64,000 bases of DNA from Paenibacillus polymyxa (GCF_001719045.1 NZ_CP015423.1:1116001-1180000); one strand, 5' to 3'. Positions 19,212 to 31,660 are shown, counted from the first letter of the stretch. Program-made: numbers and translations. Notes: generated by a model from the letters alone, not told the origin.

Positions 19212-19268
19212 AGAGCCTTCTTACCGTGAGATTAGCATTAGTTCATGGTAAGAAGGCTCTTTTTTTTT
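19212..19268 (+). terminator. Strong terminator of the chemoreceptor gene
   Basis: Arms AGAGCCTTCTTACC and GGTAAGAAGGCTCT, extended by TGA/TCA, are followed by eight T. It is a textbook intrinsic terminator. Confidence 0.92.
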
Positions 19269-19345
19269 CCGAAAACGTCGCGCTAAACTGACCATTTGTA
19301 TTATGAAGGGCTCGCAAATCGTGATCTGTTAATTGGGCATGGTTT

Positions 19346-19384
19346 TGTCGATTTTGTTCAGAATTGGTTCAGAAACATTTAGTA
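19346..19384 (+). promoter_or_regulatory. Hexamer direct repeats with 11-bp period before the S-layer gene
   Basis: TTCAGA at 19357, TTCAGA at 19368 and TTAGTA at 19379 repeat every 11 bp, with a weaker TGTCGA at 19346. TATAGT at 19383-19388 could be the -10. The arrangement recalls PhoP boxes, but the sequences match only partly, so the regulator is uncertain. Confidence 0.25.
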
Positions 19385-19480
19385 TAGTAATCCAGTAGTG
19401 TAAGAAATCATATTAGCAGGTTAGTCATCATGGAGGATCCTTAGTCTGTTCATCGTGCCAGAAATTTATGGAGGAAGTTT

Positions 19481-21058
19481 ATGAGTAAAATCAAGTCTTT
19501 TTGTTTATCTTATCTTGCTGTTATCGTCTTATTTGGGACCTGGACATGGAGTTTTTCTGGGAGTGCTGTGTATGCGACCTCCTCACCAGTACCTAGTGTA
19601 ACAGATGCTGTGTATGCTACTGAAACCACGGTAACGAGTTGGACAAATCCTTCTAAACAAGGTCAATCCGTAACGTTTAGCATCAAAACCATCTCAACCC
19701 CACAAATTACGAAGGATTTAACTGGCACCGTGGTTCTTATGGATGGTACGAATATATTAGATACGCTTACGATGACGCCAAATGGCATTGCGAATGGATA
19801 TGCCACTGCGACCTATACCACAAGCAATTTAAGCGTGGGAAGTCACCCGATTACTGCTATATATAGTGGGGATGCTCGATTTGTCCCCAGTACATCTGAG
19901 CCATACATTCAGGTCGTAAATGCACCTGCGCCTACAACTTCACTGAGACCTACAGCAACTACAGTATTGAGTTCGCTGAATCCGTCTAAGCAAGGTCAAG
20001 AAGTAAGATTTAGCGTGAGGACAACTTCAAACCCACAGACTTCGGGCGACTTAACCGGAACGGTCATCCTTATGGACGGCACGGATGTATTAGATACGCT
20101 TACGATGGAGCCAGTGGGCATTTCGAATGGCTATGCCAATGGGTACTACACTACAAGCGACTTAAGTGTGGGAAGTCACTCGATCACTGCTATTTACAGT
20201 GGAGATGTTCGATTTGCCCCGAGTACCTCTGAAGCGTATATACAGGTTGTAAATGGAGATGCAGACACTGGGAATACTGGCGGAACTGGTGCTACTACTG
20301 GTAACGGCAGCAGTAGCAGTAAAAAAGATAAGAAGGATAGTACAGATAGTAGTGAGTCTATTTCTTCTAGCGAAACAACCACACCTTCATCACCATCGGT
20401 TTTACCGACAGATTTGCCGACTCCGGAAATCATGCCAGTAGAGCAATCAGAGGTTGTGCATGAAAAATATATAACCGGTTATCAGGATGGCACATTCCGG
20501 CCGGACCAGTCAATTACACGAGCTGAAACTGCCGCGATGATGGCTAGAATTATGAAGTTGGAAACAAAAGAAAGCTCATTGGCATACAAAGATGTACCTA
20601 ACACGTATTGGGCGAAGGATTCGATTATAGCACTCACGACACAACACTTCATGAATGGATATGCAGATGGAACATTTCGGCCAGAGCAACCCATTACCCG
20701 TGCAGAAATGGCAGCAATACTCGCATCCTGGAAGCAGCTTAAAGGAACGCAAACCGCAGCATCTCCTTATACCGATATCGAAAAGCATTGGGCAAGAGAT
20801 TCAATTAAAGCGCTAGCTGAGGCAGGATGGATTACTGGTTTTAACGACAGTAGCTTCCAACCCAATCAATATATAACACGAGTGGAAACCGTTACAATTT
20901 TGAACACTATCTTAAAACGAGGACCCCTGGAAGGTACGACCCAGGCTACATGGAAGGATGTACCCGCAGATTACTGGGCATTTAAAAATATTGAGGAAGC
21001 GTCTCGTACCCATACTTCAACCATCAATTCAGAGGGTACTGAAACTATCGTGAATTAA
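19481..21058 (+). CDS. S-layer homology surface protein with two Ig-like repeats
   Basis: 525 residues. A signal peptide of about 31 residues is followed by two near-identical Ig-like repeats of about 100 residues (each has NPSKQGQ, DLTGTV, DGT, LDTLTM, TAIYSGD). Then comes a low-complexity linker rich in Ser, Thr, Lys and Asp, and three SLH domains (first: YITGYQDGTFRPDQSITRAE). SLH domains hold proteins on pyruvylated secondary cell wall polymer, so this is a cell-surface protein; the Ig-like part may be an adhesive stalk. ATG 19481 follows GGAGGAAG. It has its own terminator. Confidence 0.9.
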   Translation: MSKIKSFCLSYLAVIVLFGTWTWSFSGSAVYATSSPVPSVTDAVYATETTVTSWTNPSKQGQSVTFSIKTISTPQITKDLTGTVVLMDGTNILDTLTMTPNGIANGYATATYTTSNLSVGSHPITAIYSGDARFVPSTSEPYIQVVNAPAPTTSLRPTATTVLSSLNPSKQGQEVRFSVRTTSNPQTSGDLTGTVILMDGTDVLDTLTMEPVGISNGYANGYYTTSDLSVGSHSITAIYSGDVRFAPSTSEAYIQVVNGDADTGNTGGTGATTGNGSSSSKKDKKDSTDSSESISSSETTTPSSPSVLPTDLPTPEIMPVEQSEVVHEKYITGYQDGTFRPDQSITRAETAAMMARIMKLETKESSLAYKDVPNTYWAKDSIIALTTQHFMNGYADGTFRPEQPITRAEMAAILASWKQLKGTQTAASPYTDIEKHWARDSIKALAEAGWITGFNDSSFQPNQYITRVETVTILNTILKRGPLEGTTQATWKDVPADYWAFKNIEEASRTHTSTINSEGTETIVN

Positions 21059-21067
21059 GCACCAAAT

Positions 21068-21110
21068 AAAAGCTGGAATCCTTTCTATACAGGGTTCCAG
21101 CTTTTTATTT
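21068..21110. terminator. Bidirectional terminator between S-layer and AraC genes
   Basis: Arms AAAGCTGGAA and TTCCAGCTTT with T-runs on both strands, between convergent genes. Confidence 0.8.
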
Positions 21111-21146
21111 ACCTGATATTTTTAAAAAAAGGTCAAAAAATAAATT

Positions 21147-22109
21147 TTAAAATACCTTCTTTAAGGAGGATGGCTTCACTCCGTATTCCCGGAAAAATTG
21201 CTCTGAAAATGCACTCACATTGCTATATCCTACAGCCATCGCAGCTTCAGTCACATTGCTTTCTTGGCTTCGGAGCAGCTTCATCGCATAATCGAGACGA
21301 ATTTGGCGCAAATATTCAAATACAGTAGTTCCAAAGCAGGCTTTGAATCCTTTTTTTAATTTAAAATCGTTTAATCCAACCTTTTGGGATAATGTGATCA
21401 GCGAAGGTGGATCAATCATGCTGGATTCAAGGATCTCCCGAGCCATATGCAGCTTTCTGACATCTTCTTTAGACAAACCTTCGGGCATAGGTGTTAAATC
21501 AAATAATTGAATCATAAATCGATTTAAAATCTCAAGTGCTGCTGCTTCCATTAACAAAGGCGATTTATGCACACTTTTCAAGTCTTTGATCAAATGTTCA
21601 ATCATCACTATACTTCTGTGATCCAGTTCAAAACTAAAGTGATGGAATGCAGCTCCCTTAAGAATTTGATTAAATTCAATAGCTACCTGCCGACGAGCCG
21701 CTAACTGTGAAGCCGCATAATTAAACAACGAAATCGGAATGCCAAGTGCAAATGATTGGTATTGTTCGTTAACCGGAGGATGGAAACATGCTTTGAAATC
21801 CTGTAAAAAAATAAGAGCACCCTGCCCCATCGGGAGTGTATAATCCAGACCAGCCACATTCACATGACGTTGACCGGAAAGCGCAAATTGAAGTTCAATC
21901 ATTTGTCCTCTGGAAGAAAAATTGGTCGGATACGGCTCGTGATATTGAATGTGCGAATATACAATTTCAATTCCGCTGTAAGTTGTAACTCGGTAAATAT
22001 GCCCATGACCCGCTTCCGGTAACATCATATACGTATGCTCATTCTGTTGTCTAAACGGAGTTTTTTCCAAATAATGCTGATATATTAATGATAACGAGTT
22101 TGAATTCAC
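21147..22109 (-). CDS. AraC-family regulator, iron-responsive type
   Basis: 320 residues. The C-terminal AraC domain has two helix-turn-helix units (SLITLSQKVGLNDFKLKKGF and VTEAAMAVGYSNVSAFSEQF). The N-terminal sensing part has FALSGQRHVNVAGLDYTLP. The phrase LNDFKLKKGFKACFGTTVFE is typical of siderophore-linked activators such as PchR and YbtA, which bind an iron chelate. Start GTG 22109 lies six bases after GAGGTGG, preferred over the TTG at 22124. A Fur-type operator lies 44 bases upstream. No siderophore genes are in the window, so targets are elsewhere. Confidence 0.8.
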   Translation of the reverse strand: MNSNSLSLIYQHYLEKTPFRQQNEHTYMMLPEAGHGHIYRVTTYSGIEIVYSHIQYHEPYPTNFSSRGQMIELQFALSGQRHVNVAGLDYTLPMGQGALIFLQDFKACFHPPVNEQYQSFALGIPISLFNYAASQLAARRQVAIEFNQILKGAAFHHFSFELDHRSIVMIEHLIKDLKSVHKSPLLMEAAALEILNRFMIQLFDLTPMPEGLSKEDVRKLHMAREILESSMIDPPSLITLSQKVGLNDFKLKKGFKACFGTTVFEYLRQIRLDYAMKLLRSQESNVTEAAMAVGYSNVSAFSEQFFREYGVKPSSLKKVF

Positions 22110-22152
22110 AAGCGTCCACCTCAAATGTTTTCATTCATTCCGATGCCCCAAA

Positions 22153-22167
22153 TGAGAATCGTTATCA
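22153..22167 (-). promoter_or_regulatory. Fur box before the AraC gene
   Basis: TGAGAATCGTTATCA matches the Fur 7-1-7 consensus TGATAATNATTATCA at 13 of the 14 fixed-arm positions except two. It lies just upstream of the AraC-type gene, which implies repression when iron is plentiful. Confidence 0.65.
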
Positions 22168-22256
22168 ATAATAGTAGCCGAATTTGAATGGTTTGACCAG
22201 ACCTATTGGAGTAAGCTCAACTCTTCATTCAGTTTAAGAAGCCTCTATCTATTTCT

Positions 22257-23231
22257 TTACGAGACTGCTGAATGCGTGACCCGGTTTCTCCCGCCACTCT
22301 TGGAAGCATACAGTGCCAAATCCGCTTGATGAACAATCGTTTGTTCCGTATCCTCTTGCGTAACCGTTGCCACACCAATACTCACAGTAATGGCATATTC
22401 TCCCCAATCCATCGAGGCTGTCGTGGAGCGGTATCTTTCTGCTGTACGAATGGCTTCTTCTTGATCGTTGTCTGGAAGAATAATTACGAACTCCTCGCCC
22501 CCATATCGAGCGACAATGTCCCTGTCCCGTGACATGGATTGGAGTATTTCTGCCAGATTAGTGAGCACCAGGTCGCCCACCGGATGACCGTAAGTGTCGT
22601 TAATGCTTTTGAAATGATCAATATCAATGAGCAGCAGCGAAAAAGGTATTCCAGTCTCTTGAAAGGAGGCTAGGCTAGCCAGTAACTGATCTTGAAAATA
22701 TCTTCGATTTCTAAGACCGGTTAACGGGTCAGTTGACGCCATCGTTTCTAGCTGGAGATTGATCCGTACCAGTTCCTGCTGTTTGATTTCATATTCTGCG
22801 TGCAACCGTTCAAGCTTCTGGTTCGCTTCATTCGTAGCTTGATATAATTCCTGAAGCTTGGTTTTGGTCTGTAGTATATCTTTCTCGTGTTCAATACGCT
22901 TACGCATCACAAGCACTACACAGTCAATAACAAATTCTCCATTTCGCTCCTGGCGAACTCCGTTTAGTAGTACAGGCACATCCTGTCGATCACTTGTGCG
23001 AAACGAAAAGTACATCTCATCGACACGCCCGTACAACTGGATGTAGGGATAAAAATAAGTATGAAAAAATAGCTTGTTGGTAACAGACATTGTCATTTCA
23101 ATCGGTCGTCCGAGCAATTGATCACGTTCATACAGAAGCATGTCCAACAAAGTTTGATTTACCGATTGAATGATCCCAGTGTCCGAAATTGAAAAGTATC
23201 CACAGGGAGCTTTATCTAATTGAATATCCAT
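22257..23231 (-). CDS. PAS-GGDEF diguanylate cyclase, RsbQ partner
   Basis: 324 residues. A PAS domain (about 5-110; LDKAPCGYFSISDTGIIQSV, then VPVLLNGVRQERNG) is followed by a coiled coil (about 115-165) and a GGDEF domain. The active loop is GGEEF (244-248), and the product-inhibition site RxxD is intact as RDRD (235-238), so it should make cyclic di-GMP. The PAS sequence resembles that of RsbP, the phosphatase controlled by RsbQ. Start ATG 23231 follows GAAAGG; the ATG at 23249 has no site. It lies 24 bases after an RsbQ-type hydrolase gene. Confidence 0.88.
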   Translation of the reverse strand: MDIQLDKAPCGYFSISDTGIIQSVNQTLLDMLLYERDQLLGRPIEMTMSVTNKLFFHTYFYPYIQLYGRVDEMYFSFRTSDRQDVPVLLNGVRQERNGEFVIDCVVLVMRKRIEHEKDILQTKTKLQELYQATNEANQKLERLHAEYEIKQQELVRINLQLETMASTDPLTGLRNRRYFQDQLLASLASFQETGIPFSLLLIDIDHFKSINDTYGHPVGDLVLTNLAEILQSMSRDRDIVARYGGEEFVIILPDNDQEEAIRTAERYRSTTASMDWGEYAITVSIGVATVTQEDTEQTIVHQADLALYASKSGGRNRVTHSAVS

Positions 23232-23255
23232 TGCATGACTGCCTTTCATACGATA

Positions 23256-24062
23256 TTACACACTGGCTAAATATTCTTTGATTAAATCGCTCGTTTCTCC
23301 TGGTTGACTTAAATGAGGATAATGCCCCTTTGCCCTCATCTGTTGAAGCATGCTGTTTTTAAGATGACTATGTAAATAATCCCCTACCTCAATCGGAGCA
23401 ATACTATCGTCTGAGCACTGGAGAATAAGTGTAGGAACCGAAGCATGCTGAAGATCGACACGGCAATCCGAAAAAAATGTAACCTCTGCGAATTGCCGTG
23501 CAATATGAGGATCTCTTGAGCAAAATGCCTTTTCCAATTCTTCGGTTAATTCCTGTCGTTCAGGATTCTGCATAACAATGGGTGCCAGGTAACTAGCCCA
23601 GCCAATAAAGTTCATTTGCATCATATCCAGTAATTCATCAATATCACTCTTATCGAAGCCTCCATAATAAGAAGGCAGGTCATTCACATAGCGTGGAGAA
23701 GGACCGAGCATGACAATGCGTTCAAAATATTGAGGGCTGCGGATGGAGGCGAGCATTCCGATCATACTGCTAACGGAGTGTCCGACAAATATGGTATTTC
23801 TTAAGTCTAACGCTTCCATAATATCCAGCACATCTTGGGCATACCCTTGCAAGTCACTGTATTTTTTCGAGTCATAATACTTTATTTGAGAATCTCCGGA
23901 ACCTACGTAATCAAACAAGACGATTTGGTAGTTGTCGATAAAGCTAGGGACGATATAACGCCACATATCCTGGTCGCATCCAAAGCCGTGAGCAAACACA
24001 ATCGTCTGGCTGCCTGTGCCTATTACTTTTACATTATTACGTCGGAGAATATCAACGGTCAT
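23256..24062 (-). CDS. rsbQ: RsbQ-family alpha/beta hydrolase
   Basis: 268 residues with the RsbQ layout: nucleophile GHSVSS (Ser96), Asp219 in CSDDSIAP and His247 in GHYPHLS, the same residue numbers as the known B. subtilis triad. N-terminal VKVIGTGSQTIVFAHGFGCD is typical. RsbQ makes or binds a small hydrophobic signal read by a PAS domain, and is related to plant D14/KAI2 receptors. In B. subtilis the partner is the RsbP phosphatase of the energy stress path; here it is a PAS-GGDEF protein. ATG 24062 behind GAGAGGTG; a TATAAT-like -10 lies at 24111-24116. Confidence 0.88.
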   Translation of the reverse strand: MTVDILRRNNVKVIGTGSQTIVFAHGFGCDQDMWRYIVPSFIDNYQIVLFDYVGSGDSQIKYYDSKKYSDLQGYAQDVLDIMEALDLRNTIFVGHSVSSMIGMLASIRSPQYFERIVMLGPSPRYVNDLPSYYGGFDKSDIDELLDMMQMNFIGWASYLAPIVMQNPERQELTEELEKAFCSRDPHIARQFAEVTFFSDCRVDLQHASVPTLILQCSDDSIAPIEVGDYLHSHLKNSMLQQMRAKGHYPHLSQPGETSDLIKEYLASV

Positions 24063-24148
24063 TGTGAATCACCTCTCTGAGGTAGTATCTGTTCTATAGC
24101 TTCTCTTCCCTATTATATCGGAAAAGTTTCGATTATGGATAATGACTC

Positions 24149-24499
24149 TCATTCATAAATCCAGCGTTCAATGATCCCCTTTACTCTTTGCACATGTTGC
24201 TGTGATAAGGAACAAATAATAACCAATTCGTTTTTCCCATTCGTATCTAACCATTGGTGAACGTCATCCTCTTCATTAACCGTTTCATGAATGATTCTGA
24301 TGGATTTATGACTTATTTCTGACTTAGCCGAAAAAATGGGGTTCATATCCATGATTTTCTGACCATTAGAAAAGGAGGTGTTGTAATAAGGAATCACCCA
24401 GTTCTCCTTATCCTGATCTTGTACTACATTAAGAAATACACGCACCCAATAATCCTCTAGTTCTGTGTAACTCTGTTCATTCAACCCATTCAAATTCAT
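24149..24499 (-). CDS. Uncharacterised 116-residue protein
   Basis: Not recognised. A small cytosolic acidic protein with YWVRVFLNVVQDQDKENWVI near the N-terminus and a C-terminal Rossmann-like half, NELVIICSLSQQHVQRVKGI. Start ATG 24499 is chosen because TGGAGTGG lies about 11 bases upstream; the GTG at 24511 touches it. It follows a terminator and lies upstream of rsbQ on the same strand, 86 bases apart, but rsbQ has its own likely promoter. Confidence 0.6.
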   Translation of the reverse strand: MNLNGLNEQSYTELEDYWVRVFLNVVQDQDKENWVIPYYNTSFSNGQKIMDMNPIFSAKSEISHKSIRIIHETVNEEDDVHQWLDTNGKNELVIICSLSQQHVQRVKGIIERWIYE

Positions 24500-24534
24500 A
24501 TATGTATCCACTCCAAGTTATTCATTAAATAAAC

Positions 24535-24599
24535 ATAAAAAAGTCTCGTCCAGTGATCTACATTTCCATGACGGAAGCACAATTCACAGACCGAGACTT
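24535..24599 (-). terminator. Terminator of the soluble chemoreceptor gene
   Basis: On the minus strand arms AAGTCTCG/CGAGACTT are followed by TTTTTT. The long inner loop pairs partly. Confidence 0.75.
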
Positions 24600-24611
24600 C
24601 TTTTTCATTCT

Positions 24612-25448
24612 TTATTTTACATCAACATCATTTGTGATTTTCTCTATTAAACCTCTCAAACCTTGGTTGGTTTCATTTAATTGATCGATAATATTCATAA
24701 ACTCCGACACAAGCTTGGCCTGCTCTTGGGAAGATACAGTAATCTGCGTAATCTCTTGTTCCATGTTATAAACGGATTGTCTGACAGCTTGCAAGGATTG
24801 CTCGATTCGTCCAGTTGCTTCCTTGGTGCCCGTAGACATCTTGCGGATTTCAGCAGCGACAACTCCAAACCCTGCTCCTGCCTCACCCACCCGAGCAGCT
24901 TCAATGGCTGCATTTAATCCAAGCAAGTTTGTCTGCTCTGAAATATCCTTGATGTAGCCTGCCACCTCAGTCACATTACCAGAGTCCTCAACCGCCTTTT
25001 TCGTATTGCTTAAAATGTCCTCGGCCGTCGCACTAAGCTCCTCCGAATGAGCCGCCACATGCTGAATCCCTTCAACTAGCTTGCTTGTAACATCCTCTGC
25101 TTGACTCATCAACTTCTTCAATTGATCTTGATCATCCATACTATAGGTGATGCACATTACTGCCTCGATCTCATTCTGTTCATTCTTAATCGGATGAAAG
25201 TAAGCATCGGCAGCAAACCCGAAAACTTCGGCATCATAACGCACTCTGGTCTTTTCTCCGCCTACTAGCATTTTGAAGTTCTTGTGTACATCAGGAAGAG
25301 CTTCGCCTGCCTTGAAGTCGTAGACTAAACTTTTACCCGACTGAAAGAATAGAAATTTTTCCCGATCCATTACGGAAATTAAAACATCTTGTCGTGCAGC
25401 TTCTTTGATAAATGGCATGGCGGTCAAAACAGCTTCTACTTGATTCAT
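24612..25448 (-). CDS. Soluble chemoreceptor, YfmS-like
   Basis: 278 residues without membrane segments. The N-terminal domain of about 110 residues has [20 protein letters not shown] and [20 protein letters not shown], a Cache/PAS-like cytoplasmic sensor. The short MCP signalling domain has the tip [20 protein letters not shown]. Size and layout match B. subtilis YfmS, a cytoplasmic receptor that joins the chemosensory arrays. It lacks the long methylation helices, so adaptation would be limited. ATG 25448 behind AGGAAGTGG. Monocistronic. Confidence 0.85.
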   Translation of the reverse strand: MNQVEAVLTAMPFIKEAARQDVLISVMDREKFLFFQSGKSLVYDFKAGEALPDVHKNFKMLVGGEKTRVRYDAEVFGFAADAYFHPIKNEQNEIEAVMCITYSMDDQDQLKKLMSQAEDVTSKLVEGIQHVAAHSEELSATAEDILSNTKKAVEDSGNVTEVAGYIKDISEQTNLLGLNAAIEAARVGEAGAGFGVVAAEIRKMSTGTKEATGRIEQSLQAVRQSVYNMEQEITQITVSSQEQAKLVSEFMNIIDQLNETNQGLRGLIEKITNDVDVK

Positions 25449-25650
25449 AATATGTATCCACTTCCTTATATTTTGATATAAGTCCTATCCTCTATTTCGA
25501 CATTTTCATCCCACGTGTTTAGTGAATTTAAAAGATGTTGAGTCCCTAACCTATAAACAATCTCCGTAGTTTCCTGAAGGAAATCCATTTTTACGGCCGG
25601 GATACATATCCATTCAAGGTATTGCTTTCATGTCAAAATGTAAATTCAAA

Positions 25651-25681
25651 CAGCGCATGCCTACTGAATAGGCACGCGCTG
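25651..25681 (-). terminator. Terminator of the beta-glucoside operon
   Basis: On the minus strand 13-bp arms CAGCGCGTGCCTA and TAGGCATGCGCTG (one mismatch) are followed by TTTGAATTT. Confidence 0.75.
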
Positions 25682-25714
25682 ACGGTATGACTTTTATGAA
25701 ACAGGTACTAAGAT

Positions 25715-27175
<1,461 letters not shown>

Positions 27176-27203
27176 TTAATTCCTCCTCAACATTTAATTA
27201 AGA

Positions 27204-29214
<2,011 letters not shown>

Positions 29215-29223
29215 AAGGGTTAT

Positions 29224-30057
29224 TCAATTTTGTCTTTGGGTCACACGCTGAATATGAATCGTTATATACAGCTTCTCCTCATCTGACAATACCGTATCCA
29301 AGTATTTCTCAATCTTCAGCATGCACCCATAGGCCTTTTTGTACTTTGCTTTCACTTGCCTCCACAAAAAATCGTCTTCCAGTTCTACTTTTTCTTTTTT
29401 ATTTAATCGCTGAAAGAAGAATCTTAAATGTGTAATAAATCGCTCATAACTGATCGAGTGTTCATCTATGGTGGTATTATAAGAGTATTTAATAATATTC
29501 AAGATGTCGTGTATTTTTTGAGTTTGCTGAGCAACGTCTGCTACCTTGTTGTAGGAGCTGTTTACTTGAGCGTTGATTAAATGAAGAGCAATATTACCTG
29601 CTTCATCTTCTGACAATCGTTTGTCTGTTTCTTCTTCAATAAACTCCAGTGCTTTTAAGCCAACCGCAAATTCTTTGGGATAAAATTTTTTAATCTCCCA
29701 AATTAACGGATTTGCATTTTTAAACCCTTCATCAAACATTTTAAATGCATTGTTCATGTGATCTGTAAGCGAAACATATATATAATCGCTCAATTGTGCT
29801 TCTAATATGCTTTTTCCATATTCAATGATGTCATAGCATAACGAAACATATTCTGATGGAACATCCTCTAACAATAACTTGAATTTCTCTGAAGCATCTT
29901 TATGTTTAAGCACAAAGACCTTTTCAATTAGATGCTCTTCTACTTGTTCGCCTGCACTCTTTTTGAATGCAATACCACGACCCATAACAACAAATTCATC
30001 TCTTTTTTGATCTTTGGCTATTATGGCGTTGTTATTAAATATCTTCGTTATGATCAT
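29224..30057 (-). CDS. licT: BglG/LicT-family transcription antiterminator
   Basis: 277 residues. An RNA-binding CAT domain (1-57) is followed by two PRD domains. The phosphorylatable His residues are visible in SLTDHMNNA, IALHLINAQ, FITHLRFFF and ITIHIQRVT. Dimeric LicT binds the RAT hairpin and blocks the terminator when the inducing sugar drains phosphate from BglP and HPr activates PRD2. Start ATG 30057 behind AAGGGGGG. It has its own RAT and terminator about 430 bases upstream, so it also controls itself. Confidence 0.93.
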   Translation of the reverse strand: MIITKIFNNNAIIAKDQKRDEFVVMGRGIAFKKSAGEQVEEHLIEKVFVLKHKDASEKFKLLLEDVPSEYVSLCYDIIEYGKSILEAQLSDYIYVSLTDHMNNAFKMFDEGFKNANPLIWEIKKFYPKEFAVGLKALEFIEEETDKRLSEDEAGNIALHLINAQVNSSYNKVADVAQQTQKIHDILNIIKYSYNTTIDEHSISYERFITHLRFFFQRLNKKEKVELEDDFLWRQVKAKYKKAYGCMLKIEKYLDTVLSDEEKLYITIHIQRVTQRQN

Positions 30058-30065
30058 CTAACTGC

Positions 30066-30400
30066 CCCCCTTATCCCATCAAATTTAAAAAAGGATTTAG
30101 ATGCTGGGCGAAATTTCAGATAGGTCACAAGACGGTAATAGCCGATCAAATCTTCGTCGTAAATCAAATTCAAATGTATTGATTTACAACTTCACTTTAT
30201 GAAAACGCATTCATAATAAGAGACAAAAGCCTTACGTTTTCCATCATTGATCTTTAGTGCTCCCAAACCGATCTGATATTCCGTTCTGAAAATGGATATA
30301 GTCGGTTAACCACGTCCCATGACATCATTTTTCGGATGTCGATTCGTTGGTCGACGTCATCATCTTTGTTGTTCAGCACTTGTAAGGCTTTATATCACTC
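30066..30400 (-). pseudogene. Decayed coding relic inside the licT leader
   Basis: Minus-strand reading gives YKALQVLNNKDDVDQRIDIR and SWDVVNRLYPFSERN, then a shift to another frame with IGLGALKINDGKRKAFVSYY. An in-frame TGA follows, then LIYDEDLIGYYRLVTYLKFR. The sequence looks like one protein with a frameshift and a nonsense codon. No start or ribosome binding site is clear, and the family is not recognised. It lies between the leader terminator and licT, so it is transcribed whenever licT is. Confidence 0.4.
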
Positions 30401-30463
30401 ACCTTTCTGCGTTATGGCTGGGCAGATATTCATATCATGCAGGATATCGTAAAGCTTGTATTC

Positions 30464-30526
30464 TAAAAAGAAAAGGCAAAACCCAACACATGGAAATTGA
30501 ATTCCATGCCTCGGGTTTTGCCTTTT
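30464..30526 (-). terminator. Leader terminator upstream of licT
   Basis: On the minus strand arms AAAAGGCAAAACCC and GGGTTTTGCCTTTT, with an inner repeat ATGGAA/TTCCAT, end in TTTTCTTTTTAG. The first arm overlaps the RAT. Confidence 0.9.
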
Positions 30527-30539
30527 CAGTAACAATCCC
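30513..30539 (-). promoter_or_regulatory. RAT antiterminator upstream of licT
   Basis: On the minus strand GGGATTGTTACTG, AAAA, GGCAAAACCC, a second close match to the BglG-family RAT. It makes licT expression subject to its own product. Confidence 0.9.
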
Positions 30540-30545
30540 AAAATC

Positions 30546-30574
30546 ATAATAACATCGAATTTAAGTTTTGCCAA
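30546..30574 (-). promoter_or_regulatory. Sigma-A promoter of licT-bglP-bglA
   Basis: On the minus strand TTGGCA (30569-30574), 17 bp, TATTAT (30546-30551). The RAT begins about seven bases past the -10, so it would be at the very 5' end of the mRNA. Confidence 0.7.
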
Positions 30575-30580
30575 CAAAAA

Positions 30581-30594
30581 TGTTTGCGCTTTCT
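30581..30594 (-). promoter_or_regulatory. Candidate cre site before the licT promoter
   Basis: On the minus strand AGAAAGCGCAAACA matches TGWAANCGNTNWCA at all but two positions. It lies just upstream of the -35, consistent with CcpA catabolite control. Confidence 0.45.
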
Positions 30595-30643
30595 TTTCCG
30601 GAGCAACCACATCAAATACAGCACATTATTATGGTATAAAATG

Positions 30644-31660
30644 TCATCCACCAATGTAGGACATGTTAATCTTTTTTTTGTTGTTGGCTGTCTGCTCCGT
30701 ACGTTCATCGGAATACCGATCTGTGCGTTGTTCCCATACTGAAGTAATCACATCGAGCAATTCCTGGTCATTCGCCCCGTTGCGAAGCATCTGGCGTAAA
30801 TCAAATCCGCCTGAAGCAAACAAACATGTATAAAACTTGCCATCGCACGATAAGCGGGCACGTGTACAAGACGAACAAAACGATTCAGAAACTGAAGTAA
30901 TAAAACCAATCTGTGCGTTGCTGTCTTTATAACGATAACGCTTTGCCACTTCTCCAAAGTAATCCCGATCCATCGGCTCCAGCTCGTACGCACTCTTAAG
31001 TCGTTCAACGATTTCTTTTTTGGTTAGTACCTTTTTGAAGCTCCATCCGTTGTCATTCCCTACATCCATAAACTCGATAAAGCGAAGGGTTATTCCCTGC
31101 TCCTTAAAATAAGTAGCCATCGGCAAAATCTCCGAGTCATTAACGCCTTTTTGAACTACCATATTGATCTTGATTTCAAAGCCGATTTCTCTTGCATATT
31201 CGATCTGCTTCAAAATAACATCAGGCTTAATCCCCCGGCCATTCAACCGCCCAAATAGCTCGGGGTCGAGAGCGTCCAGACTGACATTAAGCCGTCGTAG
31301 CCCCGCGTCATAGAGAGGCTTAGCCTGCTGTCCTAGCAGCACACCGTTGGTGGTCAAGCCGACATCTTCCACTCCGTCAATGGACAGGATTTGGGAGACC
31401 AGGTCGGATAGATTCCTGCGCATTAATGGTTCACCGCCCGTGAGTCGGATCTTTTTTACGCCCAGGGATACAAAGAGCTTCGTCAGCCGGTGAATCTCTT
31501 CAAACGACAGACATTCATTTTGGGGAAGAAAGGCGTAATCGTCACCGAAAATTTCTTTAGGCATGCAATAGGAACAGCGGAAATTGCAGCGGTCTGTAAC
31601 CGATATACGCAGGTCACGAATGGGCCGCTGCAACTTGTCTTTCAGTGGATGAAAATTCAT
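30644..31660 (-). CDS. moaA: GTP 3',8-cyclase MoaA
   Basis: A 338-residue radical SAM enzyme. The N-terminal 4Fe-4S ligands are Cys25, Cys29 and Cys32 (CNFRCSYC), the C-terminal cluster is in [18 protein letters not shown], and the tail ends in the conserved Gly-Gly. It converts GTP to the cyclic precursor of molybdopterin, with MoaC (not in the window). Start ATG 31660 behind GGAGGGGG; longer frames overlap the moaD end. Last gene of narK-moeB-moaE-moaD-moaA, tying cofactor supply to nitrate respiration. Confidence 0.95.
   Translation of the reverse strand: MNFHPLKDKLQRPIRDLRISVTDRCNFRCSYCMPKEIFGDDYAFLPQNECLSFEEIHRLTKLFVSLGVKKIRLTGGEPLMRRNLSDLVSQILSIDGVEDVGLTTNGVLLGQQAKPLYDAGLRRLNVSLDALDPELFGRLNGRGIKPDVILKQIEYAREIGFEIKINMVVQKGVNDSEILPMATYFKEQGITLRFIEFMDVGNDNGWSFKKVLTKKEIVERLKSAYELEPMDRDYFGEVAKRYRYKDSNAQIGFITSVSESFCSSCTRARLSCDGKFYTCLFASGGFDLRQMLRNGANDQELLDVITSVWEQRTDRYSDERTEQTANNKKKINMSYIGG

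Noticed and set aside
24061..24130. Sigma-B promoter before rsbQ
   Set aside because: A TATAAT-like -10 is present but neither GTTT nor GGGTAT with proper spacing could be found.
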